This document shows, one piece after another, positions 24,308 through 35,221 of a stretch of 64,000 nt of DNA. Numbering within the stretch: the stretch's first letter is position 1; each line of letters opens with the position of its first letter. The position numbers were made by a program, and so were the translations under genes. This stretch comes from Bromus sterilis. Taxonomy: Eukaryota > Streptophyta > Magnoliopsida > Poales > Poaceae. The DNA is taken from NCBI GenBank assembly GCA_950022295.1, contig OX465597.1:255813016-255877015 (forward strand), in the 5' to 3' direction. The notes beneath the pieces are model-generated. The model was not told the origin of the DNA and made no database searches. It saw only the letters and a program-made list of their open reading frames with translations.

Positions 24308-25070
24308 AAGACTATGGTTGATTATCCGAGACCCGCATACTGAAGTATGACGATCCATGGGGACACACGACGGATGTCTCGAATGTGGTGGGTAAAGTGT
24401 ACAACCTCTGCAGAGTGAAAACTATTCGTGTAGCCAAAGTCCACGGTCATGGACAGCTAGTGAGGCCACACTTTGGGGGGAATAGATGAGAAAGCCCGGT
24501 ACCGAGTTTATGGTTCGCGATGATGATGTTGGTATTGTTGAAAATGGTTGGACTTGACTTATCCAAATTCATTATGGGAAATAAAACTTGCCAAGTTTAA
24601 AACTTTGCCAACTTAATAATTAAACCTGAGTAGATAGGAAATCCATATGAAAAACTCCACCATATAGCCATCCCATTATTTTTGTATGCAAAACTTTGTT
24701 TCTTTCTTTAGGTGGTTTGCGATTACTTTTTATGTAGTCACGGCTTTGTCCCTGGTTATTCAATCAGACAGGCTTGGAGGACCAGGTATATGACGATGAT
24801 GCTGCCGGCGATTACTAGGACGTGCTATGCTCTGATCTACCCTGTGGATTGTGCCGCTACTACTTATCTTGCTTTTGCTTATTCCGCTGCCATTTGAGCC
24901 CGATGAGGCTATGTAAGACTATGTTATTTGTAAGACTTGTATTCGGTATTGTATGAACATTGAGACTATGATATCCATGTCGAGTTGTGTGTCATGCGAA
25001 CTGATCATGGGAGCATGACCGTATACACAGCTGGTCGCTTCGGACATATAGTCCGGGGTGCCCACGAACT

Positions 25071-25083
25071 TGGTATCAGAGCC
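25071..25083 (+). other. Tek-1 primer binding site (initiator tRNA-Met)
   Basis: TGGTATCAGAGCC is complementary to the 3' end of plant initiator methionine tRNA and lies four bases after the 5' LTR end (25066). It primes minus-strand synthesis. The leader from 25084 to 25290 holds no other recognised signal. Confidence 0.9.
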
Positions 25084-25290
25084 TCTGTTCAGACCGTAGC
25101 AGCCTAGTTAGAATGGTCGGTAGATAGGATGGGGGGAAATAAATAACTATTTTCTAAAATAAAGAAATGGTCAAATGCATAGTATAGAATGCTTACCTCT
25201 CTTATGCCCTCTATAGTCAACATTTATAACTTTTTATTATGTTAAAAATTTGCACACTTTTCATCTAACTTAAAATCTTAAAATTTGTAG

Positions 25291-26148
25291 ATGGCATCTC
25301 CTTTCTCGTACTACTTGCAACTGACGAGCGCTACCGCAGACACGGCCACCTTTGGTCCCGATCCGATCGAGCTACTCCAGCTTGTCGATAGCCTGTGTGG
25401 TGAGTTCACTGGCAGAGTGGTTCCCGTGGATGACCAACGCGAGATTCTTGTTATTGTGGAGTGTATCATCTGAGGTCGGGTACTTCACCCGGAATCGTAC
25501 CCTATCGATTTCCATGTGTATGCCCAGACCTGGGAAGAGGGTAAGCATCGAGCGATGCAGGAGGCGATCGCTCGTGTGTACAGCTACCACCATGCTGAGC
25601 TTGAGGGCATGCGCTTCCATTTCTATGGGAGGCGCGATGAGGATGGCTAACCTACCCCCACCGCCACCCACCTGGAGCTTGGAGATCACTTGACCGACTT
25701 ACAGCACCACCTAACCAGTACGGAGCTTGCTATGAACGCAGTCCGTGCTCTCTTTGACTACAATAGCCACAACCTCGAGCGTGCTAATGGTAAGCTCCAG
25801 GCTAAGAACCAGGAGTTGGATAGTCTTGCTGAGGAGGTTGAGCACCTGCGTGAGGCCAATGGAAACCTTCAGGCCACGACCCAGGAGGTGGCGAGGCTCA
25901 CTAAGGAGGTTGAGCGCCCGCGTCAGCGCAACGGGGTGCTCAAGAGGAACAACAGGTGCCTCAAGCCCAAGCGCGATGTCCTGGAGGCTGAGATCAAGGA
26001 TCTAGGGGCTACGGAGGACCTTCTCAAGGATAAGAACGCTCACATTAGTGACAACGAGGACTGGCTGGAGTCTACTGAGGAGGACGAGGAGACTCCGGAC
26101 ACGGAGGAGGAGGACTTCATCGATGATCGAGATGAGGATGAGCTCTAG
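25291..26148 (+). pseudogene. Additional ORF upstream of gag in Tek-1 (coiled coil plus acidic tail)
   Basis: One frame of 286 codons runs from ATG 25291 to TAG 26146-26148, broken only by TGA at 25471 and TAA at 25648. The start follows AAAATTTGTAG, which also looks like a splice acceptor. The N-terminal third (MASPFSYYLQLTSATADTAT) is globular-looking. Residues about 155-240 are Glu/Leu/Arg-rich with heptad spacing, a likely coiled coil. The last 40 residues are strongly acidic (STEEDEETPDTEEEDF). It has no zinc knuckle and no capsid signature, so it is not a duplicated gag. Canonical chromoviruses have only gag-pol. The function is unknown; a structural or regulatory role is a guess. Confidence 0.6.
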
Positions 26149-26360
26149 ACGTCGTTAGTTCTTGGATGCCCTTTTGGAGTTTGCGTTATACGTTTGCATG
26201 TGTGGTTGGTTACCTATAAGACTTTTTTATGTATGAGACTTATGCTACCATGTGGTGATTTTCTAGTTGCATGTTTAATGCCTATTTTATATGTCTTGCT
26301 TGTGTGTGATAACTAGATTGTTAGGGACTTACCCCCTTGTAGACTAAATTCCCTCTTATC
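26149..26360 (+). other. Spacer between the upstream ORF and gag
   Basis: AT-rich linker of about 210 bases with no recognised signal. Translation of gag after the upstream ORF would need splicing, reinitiation or an internal start. Confidence 0.4.
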
Positions 26361-27700
26361 TTGCGCAACAACCTCAGGATGTTGAGGAGAAACCGCGCCA
26401 ACCCAAGTGGATCCAGTGATGAGCCACCACCACCACCCGACCCGAACATGGCGCAGATTCTGCTACTGCTGATGGAGGAGCGCCAGGCTGCACGTGACGA
26501 GCGCCAAGCGAACATGGCTGCACTCCAGCAGCTAGTACAGGCTGCCACCAATGCCAACCAAGGAGGCGAAGGAGCTGGTGGGAATGAGGAGCCCAGGTCT
26601 CGGCTCCAAGATTTCCAGAACACCAACCCGCCCGTGTTCTTGCAAACGAAGGAGCCTCTGGATGCTAAGGATTGGCTCCGCACCATGGAGAACTACCTCA
26701 TCGGCACCGCCAGGAGCTGGTAGGAAGGAGTGCATGCCCGTCTTCCTGAAGGGAAAGTACTCACCTGGGTTGAGTTCTCCGATAAGTTCAAGAAGGCGCA
26801 CATCCTGACCGCCCTAATAAGGAGGATGAAGGACGAGTTCCGCCACCTCAAGCAAGCGGGCATGACTGTGGTTGGATATCTTGACCGCTTCACTCAGCTG
26901 TCGAGGTATGCCCCAGAGGAGGTGGACACCGAGGAGAAGCGGAAGGACCATTTCCTGTATGGACTGCACGATGAGCTGCAGGTTGTTCTGGTGGCCATGA
27001 AGTTCCCTGTTCTTGAGTCTCTTTTTGATGCTGCTATCATGATGGAGGGCAAGCTCAAGATGGCTTCTAAGAACCGCAAGCGTCGCATGATGCAGCAGGG
27101 TGGATCCAGCAACCCCCGACTGCGTCCGACGCAACCTCCAAGGCCAGAACCCTAGCCTCAGCGGAGCCCTTACCCAGCGCCACTCCCCAGGGCTCCGGCT
27201 CGCCCTGTTGGAGTTCCGCGTCCAGCAGGCGGAGTTCCCCGTGACCCTGCATCAGAAGTGATCTGCTTCAAGTGTCGCCAGAAGGGTCACTATGCCATTA
27301 CCTGCACCAATAATGTGAATGCTACCCCGTGCCCCAATGCACCAGCACCAGCTAGAGGGAACCCTGGCCGCAACAATGCTCAATGCGGTACGTCCAATGC
27401 CACCAAGGGACGTATGAACCATGTGCAAGACGAGGAAGACCCGGAGGCAGCAGACGTTATCTTGGGTATGTTTCTAGTTAATTCAGTACCTGCCCAAGTA
27501 TTGTTTGATTATGGTGCATCACACTCGTTTGTTACGAAGACATTTTTGGATAGAATTAAGTTTTCACCTAGTGAAATGAGGACGCCCATGATAGTCCAAA
27601 TACCCGGATCCAAAACCCGAGCCAGTTTAGCTTGTTCCGGAGTTCCCATAGCAATTCATGGAGTCGAGTTACCAGCTGACTTGATCGTGTTAGGGACAGA
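26361..27700 (+). pseudogene. Tek-1 gag and protease, disrupted
   Basis: It is one frame with TAG stops at 26721 and 27153. The N-terminal part is Pro- and Gln-rich. A capsid region follows (LTWVEFSDKFKKAHI, then KDHFLYGLHDELQ), then a zinc knuckle of the form C-x2-C-x4-H-x4-C (CFKCRQKGHYAITC, from about 27260). The aspartic protease follows with LFDYGASHSFV; family members have D-S/T-G here, so the Ser is replaced by Tyr and the enzyme would be inactive. A deletion near 27700 removes the end of the protease and shifts the frame. Before its stop, the gag region also appears to lack about 25 residues relative to relatives. Confidence 0.85.
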
Positions 27701-30645
27701 AGGATAGATTGCACCCTGAGGACAGTAAACCTCATGAGTGCCGATGGAGTTCAGATAGAGTACACCGACAAGGAAGACACTGCCCGAGCCTTCTGTCATC
27801 ACAGTGTCTCGGCGCCATCCATTGAGGAGGTGAAGGTTGTATGTGAATTTCTGGATGTCTTTCCGGAGGAGTTACCCGGTATGCCGCCTGATCGGGATAT
27901 TGAGTTCATCATCGAGTTAGTTCCTGGCATAGCCCCAATTGCACAAAGACCCTACCGGATGAATGCCGAAGAGCTGGTTGAATTGAAGAAATAGCTGAAT
28001 GACATGCTCCAGAAGGGATTGATTCAACCCAGTGCTTCACCCTAGGGTTCGCCAGTTCTCTTTATGGACAAGCGAGACGGCACCATACACATGTGTGTGG
28101 ATTACCGTAGGCTGAATGAAGTGATCATCAAGAACAAGTATCCGCTCTCTAAAGTCGAGGATCTGTTCGACCAGTTGAACGGAGCCCGACTCTTCTCCAA
28201 GATCGATCTGAGGACCGGATATCACCAGCTAAAGGTCCGCGAGTCGGACATCCCCAAGACAGCCTTCACAACCCGATACGGTTTGTTCGAGTACACTGTG
28301 ATGTCCTTCGGACTTACCAATGCCCCGGCCTATTTCATGAACCTCATAAACAAGATCTTCATGAAGTACCTCGACAAGTTTGTGGTGGTATTCACTGATG
28401 ATATCCTCATATACTCCAAGACCGAAGAAGATCATGTCGAGCATCTGCGCTTAGTCCCCGAGACTTTGCGAGAGCACTAGATGTACGCCAAGTTCAGAAA
28501 GTGTGAATTCTGCCTCAAGGAAGTCGGATTTTTGGGACATGTATTGTCAGAAGGAGGAATATCTGTCGACCCAGCCAAGATTCAGTCCATCATGCACTGG
28601 ACAGCCCCGACCACTCAGACCGAAGTTAGAGGATTCCTCGGACTACCGGGATACTACCGCAAGTTTGTGGAAGGCTTTTCCAGCATTGCCCGCCCCATGA
28701 CACAACTGCTGAAGAAGGACCAGAAGTTTGTGTGGACAGAGAAGTGTGAAGCCAGTTTTCAGGAGTTCAAGAGGAGATTGGTATCTTCCCCAGTGTTGAC
28801 GATGCCTGACCTGACCAAGAGCTTTGATGTGTACTGCGACGCATCGAAGATTGGTTTGGGTTGTGTCCTGATGCAAGTGGGCAAGGTGACCGAGTACCTT
28901 TCACGACAGTTGAAGCCGCACGAATTGAACTACTCCACACACGACTTGGAGTTAGCCGCAGTTGTGCTTGCTCTCAAGAGATGGCGACATTACCTAATGG
29001 GTCACCGTTGCGACATATACACAGACCATAAGAGCGTGAAGTACATATTCTCTTAGAAAGAGTTGAACATGAGGCAGAGGAGATGGATCTAGTTAATCAA
29101 GGATTATGATCTGGACATCCACTACCACCCCGTCAAGGCCAATGTGGTAGAAGATGCCCTCAGCCGCAAGCCTTGCACACTTAATGCAATGATCAGAGAG
29201 AAGCAGCCAGCTCTGCACTAGGAGTTCGAGAATCTGGGTTTGGAACTTGTTACACCCGGTTTTCTTGCTCACCTCGAGCGGACTCCGACTCTATTTGATC
29301 AGATCAAGGAGGCAAAGAAGGGACATGATAGTATCGAGGGAATCAAGAAGAAGATGCCACTCGGTAAGGCCCTGAAGTTCTCGATAGCTGATGTAGGAGT
29401 TCTCTGGTTCAATGGAAGATTATGTGTGCCTGGTGTAGAGGAGTTGAAGCTCACTATCCTGAAGGAAGCTCACGATACACCTTACTCCATCCACCCTGGA
29501 GGGACTAAGATGTATCAAGACATGAAGGACTTGTTCTGGTGGCATGGAATGAAGCATGAAATTGCCTTGTATGTCGCCAAGTGTGACATCTGCCAGAGAG
29601 TGAAAGCAGAGCATCAGAGACCTACGGGACTATTGCAGTCATTGTCGACCGACTCACCAAGGTAGCGCACTTCATTACAGTGCAAACCACCTATCGAGGA
29701 GACCAGCTGGCAGACTTGTACATGTTGAGGATCGTATGTCTGCACGGAGTTCCGAAGGAGATTGTGTCTGACCGAGGTACCCAGTTTACCTCGAGGTTCT
29801 GGAAGTAAGTCCAGGAAGCACTAGGCACCAAGCTCACATTCAGCACAGCCTATCACCCGCAGACTGGAGGCCAGACCGAGCGAGTGAACTAGATACTAGA
29901 GGATATGCTCCCCCCATGTGCTCTAGCCTATGGTTCCAAATGGGAGGACTGTTTTCCCTATGCAGAATTCTCCTACAACAACAGCTATCAGTCGAGTTTG
30001 CAGATGGACCCATTTGAAGCCCTTTATGGACGAAAGTGTCGCATGCCCCTAAACTGGTCTTAGACCGGGGAAGGGAAGATTTTCGAACCTGATGTTCTGA
30101 AGGAGGCAGAACAATAGGTCTAGTTGATTTGTGAGCATCTCAAGGCCGCTCAATCTCGACAGAAGAGCTATGACGACCCTAAACGTCGAGAGATGACTTT
30201 TTCCGTGGAAGCTTTTGTGTATCTCCGAGCCACCCCACTGAAGGGAATGCAGCGATTCCATGTGAAGGTAAATCTAGCACCTCGTTACATTGGACCATCT
30301 GAGGTGATAGCCAGACTAGGCCAAGTTGCCTATCAGTTGAGACTGCCAGCAGAGCTATCCGATGTGCACGACGTCTTCCATGTCTCGCACCTCCGAAAGT
30401 GTTTGGAGGTGCCGAACAAACCCGATGTTTTCAAGAACATCGATCATCGCACGGTGGATATCAACCAGGATCTCACATACCAAGAGACACCCCTTCGGAT
30501 CTTGGAAGTAGCCACCCGAGTCACCCGTTAGCACGCGATCAAGTTCCACATGGTCCAGTGGACAAATCAGACAAAGGAGGAAGCCACCTGGGAACGAGAG
30601 GACTACCTCAAGCGCGAGTTCCTGCATCTCTTTACTAGCTTGTGA
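27700..30645 (+). pseudogene. Tek-1 pol: RT, RNase H, integrase and chromodomain, disrupted
   Basis: RT spans about 27890-28700 with the catalytic motif VVFTDDILIYS; the two Asp remain, though the preceding residue is changed. RNase H follows (FDVYCDASKIGLG). The integrase zinc-binding region (CDICQRVKAEHQRPTG) ends at a deletion near 29637 that removes the first catalytic Asp region and changes frame. Downstream the second Asp (VSDRGTQF) and the AYHPQTGGQTER region survive. A chromodomain-like C-terminus ends at TGA 30643-30645. Stops: TAG at 27992, 28043, 28478, 29054, 29090, 29219, 29890, 30061, 30115, 30121 and 30529; TAA at 29806. Confidence 0.9.
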
Positions 30646-30668
30646 ATCTCGGGGACGAGATTCTTTTT

Positions 30669-30682
30669 AAGGGGGGAAGGTC
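30669..30682 (+). other. Tek-1 polypurine tract
   Basis: AAGGGGGGAAGG directly precedes the 3' LTR start at 30683. It is the plus-strand primer site and confirms the plus orientation. Confidence 0.85.
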
Positions 30683-31524
30683 TCTCATATCCCAACTTTT
30701 ATTACCCTGTTATTAGAGTAGCAAAAATCAGGGGTAACAAAAACTTGCTAAAGTTATGATGTGATGCGATTGAAATTCCCATGCGATGCTTGCCTTATGC
30801 TTTGTTGCTATGTCATTCTTGATAGTTTCTTATCTTGAGCTAATGCTATGTTATGCTATTCCAGTGTCTTGCTAGAAACAAAAGAATTAACCCTTAACGG
30901 AATGTTTACCTCACTCAATTCATATTATAATAGCCACACTTTTACCACCATAAGAATTTAGAATCAATAAAATATGTTCTAAATAAATCTTTGACTTCAC
31001 AGAAATTCATTATTTAAATAACTAAAAATACTTCTATAGCTGAAGGTATTAAATAAAAATATTTAAAAATGCTAATTTATTAGTTGCTAATACAATAATA
31101 GTATTAATATTATAAACCCAATTACAAAATTCCTAAAATCCTAAATATATTAGTATAATACTTCTGTAGTATTATAGAAATTATAGGAAATTCAAGTTTG
31201 AAATTTTTATATCAAACTTACATAAAGATTATACCATAATTATTGCAAAACAAATAACACAATAAAGAAAAAAAGTAACCTAGGCAATCTGGCCCGCAGC
31301 CCATCTCCCCTCTCTCCCTAACTTATGCCCACTATCTTTCCACCGCCCTGACCACCGGACCCCGCACGTCATCCACTCTCCCCGCTCGCTGACTTCACCC
31401 CTTAGTGCCCGCACGGACGTGACAACCCTTGCCGCCATCGCTGCCCAACCGGCGCGGAGGCCACGGATCGTCGGGGAGGGAGAACGCACAAGCCATTCCC
31501 GCTCCCGCACCCCTCCCCTCGCCT

Positions 31525-31532
31525 TATATAAA
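31525..31532 (+). promoter_or_regulatory. TATA box of the Tek-1 3' LTR
   Basis: TATATAAA stands in the same GC-rich context as in the 5' LTR. In a 3' LTR it could only drive outward transcription through the rest of the LTR. Confidence 0.6.
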
Positions 31533-31847
31533 GCACACCCCCCAGCGCCCCTCTCCTCACTTCACCCCGCTCACCACCCAGCACCGCATCACCACCCCAC
31601 CAGCCCGAGAGGTAGAGAAGGAGGAGACCGGGAGGAAGAAAAGAGGAGGAAGGAGGAGGAAGGGAGGAAGGAGGACGGAGAGGCGGAGGCCGGCGAGCCG
31701 CCCCTCTCCATCCCACGCGGAGCCAACGCCGGAATGAGCCGCCGACGATAAGGACAAGGAGGAGCCGCTGCCCACGTCTAGTGAACCCGACGGTCTACCC
31801 CAAGCCGTCGCCGTTCGCCACTGCATCGAGCTCCTCCGATGCCAAAA

Positions 31848-32197
31848 ATGAGTTGCCCTTGCCCTTCTTCACCTCCCCCGCCATTCCTCGCCGCCAAACC
31901 CCACCGGAAACACCCCGATAAGCTTTCCCAAACCCCTCCTGTCCTCCATGGATACCCCCGTTTTCCCACGTCGAGCGCCTCCATTTTTATGGAAAATGTC
32001 ACCCGCTGGCCACGTCGCACCTGCCCTGCCTCTTGCCGCCCTTCGCCGTCGACCAGGGCGCCGCCGACGAGGCCCGTGCATGCCCCTGGCCGCCATGGCT
32101 AGCGCCTAGGACGACTGGCCTGTCCTCTGGAAGAACACGGCCCATGGCCGTCACATCGGGCGTGATCCAACGGCCAGGAGGCCAACTTACCCCTTCA

Positions 32198-32266
<69 letters not shown>

Positions 32267-34178
32267 CCATCGCCCAGAGAAATGGCCCGGGCCGTTGAGG
32301 GAAGTAGAAAAAAAGAGAAAATGCGCATGGGCACAATATAGCCCCTGGCCGGCCTGCTGAGTCCCTTTTTTTATACCTGCAGAACATAAATAATATTAGA
32401 AAAATAACCGTAGGTCAGAAAAATATGAAATAAATTTTGTTCTGTTTAGATAATTATGCTCTATTTTTCTGCATGTGTAGAATTTTGATTTGCTAAAATA
32501 AAATTGTGACCATTTATTATTAATTTGATTGCTTATTTAATTTCTATAAAATTTATGTTAGAGATGTTAAATTCTTAGCTTATTATTAAAATTGCCTCTG
32601 ATCAGTAGTAAATTGTTACGCATTTATTTAATGAAAATAAAATAATTTATAAACGAGTTATTGAATAAAAATTGGTGAAAAATATTGCTTTTAGTTAAGG
32701 TTTGTTTAAACTCTAGTCTTGCTGTTAATAATTTCATAATATGTATCCTAATGTTTTGCTATAAATTATTATACTTTATGTGGTGTTATATGATTTAAAT
32801 ATTAGTGGTGATAAAACCTTGAAGAATTGTTTGTCCTTTGTTGCTTGCTATTGGTTGTGAAAATTGATTGATGAAATATTGTGCTTGATATTTCCCTGTT
32901 GTGATGTGAATTTCGTTTGTTTCGCAACGTGTAGACGAGACGATTGACGCTGCAGATGAAGACTCCTTCCAAGTCGTCGAAGAAGCCGGTCCAGGGTACA
33001 TCGCCGAGGAAGGCAAGCCACCTTCAAAAACTTAACCATTGTCCTACATTTTTACATTCTTTGTACCATATTTATGTATCATGCTATCTACCTTGTCTTA
33101 AATATCATTTTGGGAATGGGTTTGTAGTAGTCATATAGTTCAACTCCACACCACCCCATGTCCTACCTATTTAGTAGAACAAATTTGAACCCCGGTTATC
33201 TCGACATTCTGTCGAGACCATCACTCATCTTTAGTGATTAGCATTACATAACAACATGGATAGTCACACTTCACCCTACATGGTGCGGCATACACCTAAG
33301 AAGGTGGTATGGCCGGGTTTGTGTGGAACATCATCTGACATGGACAAAATCTGGAGGGACTTTATATAAGTGTCGGCCAAACCTAGCCTTACAGTACAAC
33401 CACTGTACTCTGGTATGGGACAGGGCTAGTTGGAAGCTTGTTTGTCTTAGTACGGGGGTCTTAACACTAGACATAGATGGGTGATTCCATGAACCCGATA
33501 GCCCTCGACGTCGATGGGTGAAATTCGCTAGGCTTAGGGTCGGAAGGAACCTTGGTGCTCTTCGACTACGGTGCAGGCTTGGGTCCAAGAGGAGGATGAC
33601 CTGACACACAGACAGTCCATGTAGTACACAAGTGGTAGATTCACCTGTACTAGGACAGACAAGGGGAAGACTATGGTCGATTATCCAAGACCTACATACT
33701 GAAGTATGACGATCCGTGGGGACACACGGCGGATGTATCGAATGTGGTGGGTAAAGTGTACAACCTCTGCAGAGTGTGAAAACAATTTCGAGTAGCCGTA
33801 GTCCACGATCATGGACAACTAGTGAGGCCACACTTTCTGGGGAACAGATGAGAAAGCCCGGTACCGAGTTGATGGTTCGCGATGAATATATTGGTATTTT
33901 TGAAAATGGTTGGACTTGACTTATCCATATTCATTGTGGGAAATAAAAAATGCCAAGTTTAAAACTTTGCCAACTCAACAATTAAACTTGAGTTGATAGG
34001 AAATCCCTATAAAAACTCCACCATATAGCCATCCCATTATTTTCGTATGCAAAACTTTGTTTCTTTCTTTAGGTGGTTTCCGAGTACTTTGTATGTACTC
34101 ACATCTTTGTCCCTGTTATTCAATCGGCCAGGCTTGGAGGAGCAGGTATATGACGATGATGCTACCGGCGATTACTAG
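31848..34178 (+). CDS. LTR-internal spliced small ORF, Tek-1 3' LTR copy (in phase)
   Basis: Three predicted exons. Exon 1 runs from ATG 31848 to 31917 (starts MSCPCPSSPPPP; an in-frame ATG nine bases upstream is possible) and ends before ATAAGC, a mutated donor that is intact GTAAGC in the sister LTR. Exon 2, 32935-33012 (78 nt), is acidic (DETIDAADEDSFQVVEE) and sits between a GTGTAG acceptor and an AAG|GCAAGC donor. Exon 3, 34132-34178, follows ATCGGCCAG and ends TAG, encoding LEEQVYDDDATGDY. The three join in phase to about 65 acidic residues. This is a prediction from splice-site and frame agreement. A captured host exon set is an alternative origin. Confidence 0.45.
32202..32261. repeat. 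(TA)n microsatellite, about 30 units
   Basis: A perfect TA array of about 60 bases in the Tek-1 3' LTR. The corresponding place in the 5' LTR (about 11265-11285) has only a short A-rich stretch, so the array grew after insertion. Translated open frames here are meaningless Tyr-Ile repeats. Confidence 0.95.
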
Positions 34179-34431
34179 GACGTGTTATGCTCGGATGTAC
34201 CCTATGAATTGTGCCGCTCCTACTTATCTTGCGTTTGCTTATTCCGCTGCCATTTGATCCCGATGAGGCCATGTAAGACTATGTTATTTGTAAGACTTGT
34301 ATTCGGTATTGTATGAACATTGAGACTATGATATCCATGTCGAGTTGTGTGTCATGCAAACTGATCATGGGAGCATGACCGTATACACAGCTGGTCGCTT
34401 CAGACATATAGTCCGGGGTGCCCACATTTTC

Positions 34432-35221
34432 TATCAACAATATGCAAATCAAATTCTTGAAGAAGAGGGACCCATCTGATAAGCCTTGGTTTGGCGTCCT
34501 TCTTCCCGATAGGATACTTAATGGCAGCATGGTGAGTATGCATAATAACTTTTGAATCCACAATATAAGGTTTAAACTTATCACAAGCAAATACTACTGC
34601 TAAAAACTCTTTCTCAGTAGTAGAATAATTCTTTTGAGAACTATCAAGAGTTTTGCTAGCATAATGTATAGCATTCAATTTCTTATCAACCATTTGTCCT
34701 AAAACAGCTCCAACATCAAAATAACTAGCATCACACATGATTTCAATGGGTAAATTCCAATCAGGAGCGGTTATCAAAGCTTTCTTTAAAACTTTGAAGG
34801 CTTCCTTACAATCTTCATAAAAAACAAAAGGAATATCCTTCTAGAGAAGATTAGTGAGGGGTCTCGAAGTCTTATAAAAGTCTTTAATAAATCTTCTATA
34901 GAAACCAGCATGACCGAGGAAACTACGAATACCTTTGATGTCCCTTTGATAGGGTATTCTCTTTATTTCTTCAATCTTCGCCTTGTCCACCTCGACCCCC
35001 CTTTCAGAAATCTTGTGGCCAAGAACAATTCCCTCGTTGACCATGAAGTCGCACTTCTCCCAATTGAGCACCAAGTTAGTCTCCTCACATCTCTGTAAAA
35101 CTTTATTAAGATTGTGGAGACAATGGTCAAAAGAGGTTCCATAAATGGAGAAATCGTCCATGAAAACCTCCACATTCCATACAGAAACCATGGAAGATAG
35201 CAGACATACACCTTTAAAAAG
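34432..35221 (-). pseudogene. Ath-C reverse transcriptase (C-terminal part) and RNase H
   Basis: RT is recognisable from the catalytic stretch VEVFMDDFSIYG (Met-Asp-Asp, typical of the Athila lineage) through LNWEKCDFMVNEGIVLGHKI. A TAG at 34841-34843 interrupts before RNase H (IMCDASYFDVGAVLGQ, then TTEKEFLAVVFACDKF). RNase H is cut at 34432 by Tek-1 and continues at 9740. Everything upstream of the RT palm is missing: at about 35221 the sequence jumps to LTR. The TAG occupies a position where relatives have Gln. Confidence 0.85.

Larger units (their letters stand above)
10940..24818 (+). pseudogene. LTR-internal spliced small ORF, Tek-1 5' LTR copy (disrupted)
   Basis: Predicted pieces: leader exon from ATG 10940 to 10985 (proline-rich, MGCPYPAAKPRPKHP) followed by the consensus donor GTAAGC; acidic middle exon 18522-18598 after a TTTCGCAACGTGTAG acceptor and before a GCAAGC donor; terminal exon 24772-24818 after ATCAGACAG, ending TAG. 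The middle exon is one base shorter than in the 3' LTR, which breaks the phase, and the two nested insertions now lie in the introns. Splicing is inferred from sequence only. It is supported by the matching structure in the 3' LTR and in other LTR families here. Confidence 0.4.
9746..25066 (+). repeat. Tek-1 5' LTR, interrupted twice (about 3.7 kb without inserts)
   Basis: It aligns with the 3' LTR (30683-34426) in three blocks: 9746-11574, 18136-19254 and 24313-25066. The gaps are the Helitron and LTR-S with its duplicated AAGAC. The first 570 bases are AT-rich. A GC-rich block with a TATA box follows (10320-11280), then AT-rich sequence. The terminal dinucleotide is CG at 25065-25066 where the 3' LTR has CA, apparently a mutation. 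In this copy the stretch matching the 3' LTR (TA)n array is only TTTATATAAAAAAATAACC. Confidence 0.85.
9746..34426 (+). mobile_element. Tek-1: Tekay-type chromovirus (Ty3/gypsy) with two nested insertions
   Basis: Both LTRs, both target duplications, the primer binding site and the polypurine tract are present. Order: 5' LTR (9746-25066, split by a Helitron and LTR-S), primer binding site, upstream ORF (25291-26148), gag (26361-27700), protease, RT, RNase H, integrase and chromodomain (27700-30645), polypurine tract, 3' LTR (30683-34426). Without the inserts the element is about 13.1 kb. The C-terminal chromodomain-like segment and the pol sequence place it with Tekay/Del chromoviruses. It is dead: 14 stops in gag-pol, a Ser-to-Tyr change in the protease motif and two frame-shifting deletions. 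Confidence 0.9.
30683..34426 (+). repeat. Tek-1 3' LTR, 3744 bp, uninterrupted
   Basis: It starts TCTCATATCCC, where the 5' LTR has TGTCACATCCC, so the terminal G has mutated. It ends CCCACA followed by the TTTTC duplication. It serves as the reference for delimiting the two insertions in the 5' LTR. It carries a TATA box at 31525-31532 and a long (TA)n array at 32202-32261. Confidence 0.9.

Noticed and set aside
32187..32387. Frames reading alternating Tyr-Ile
   Set aside because: Translation of a (TA)n microsatellite.
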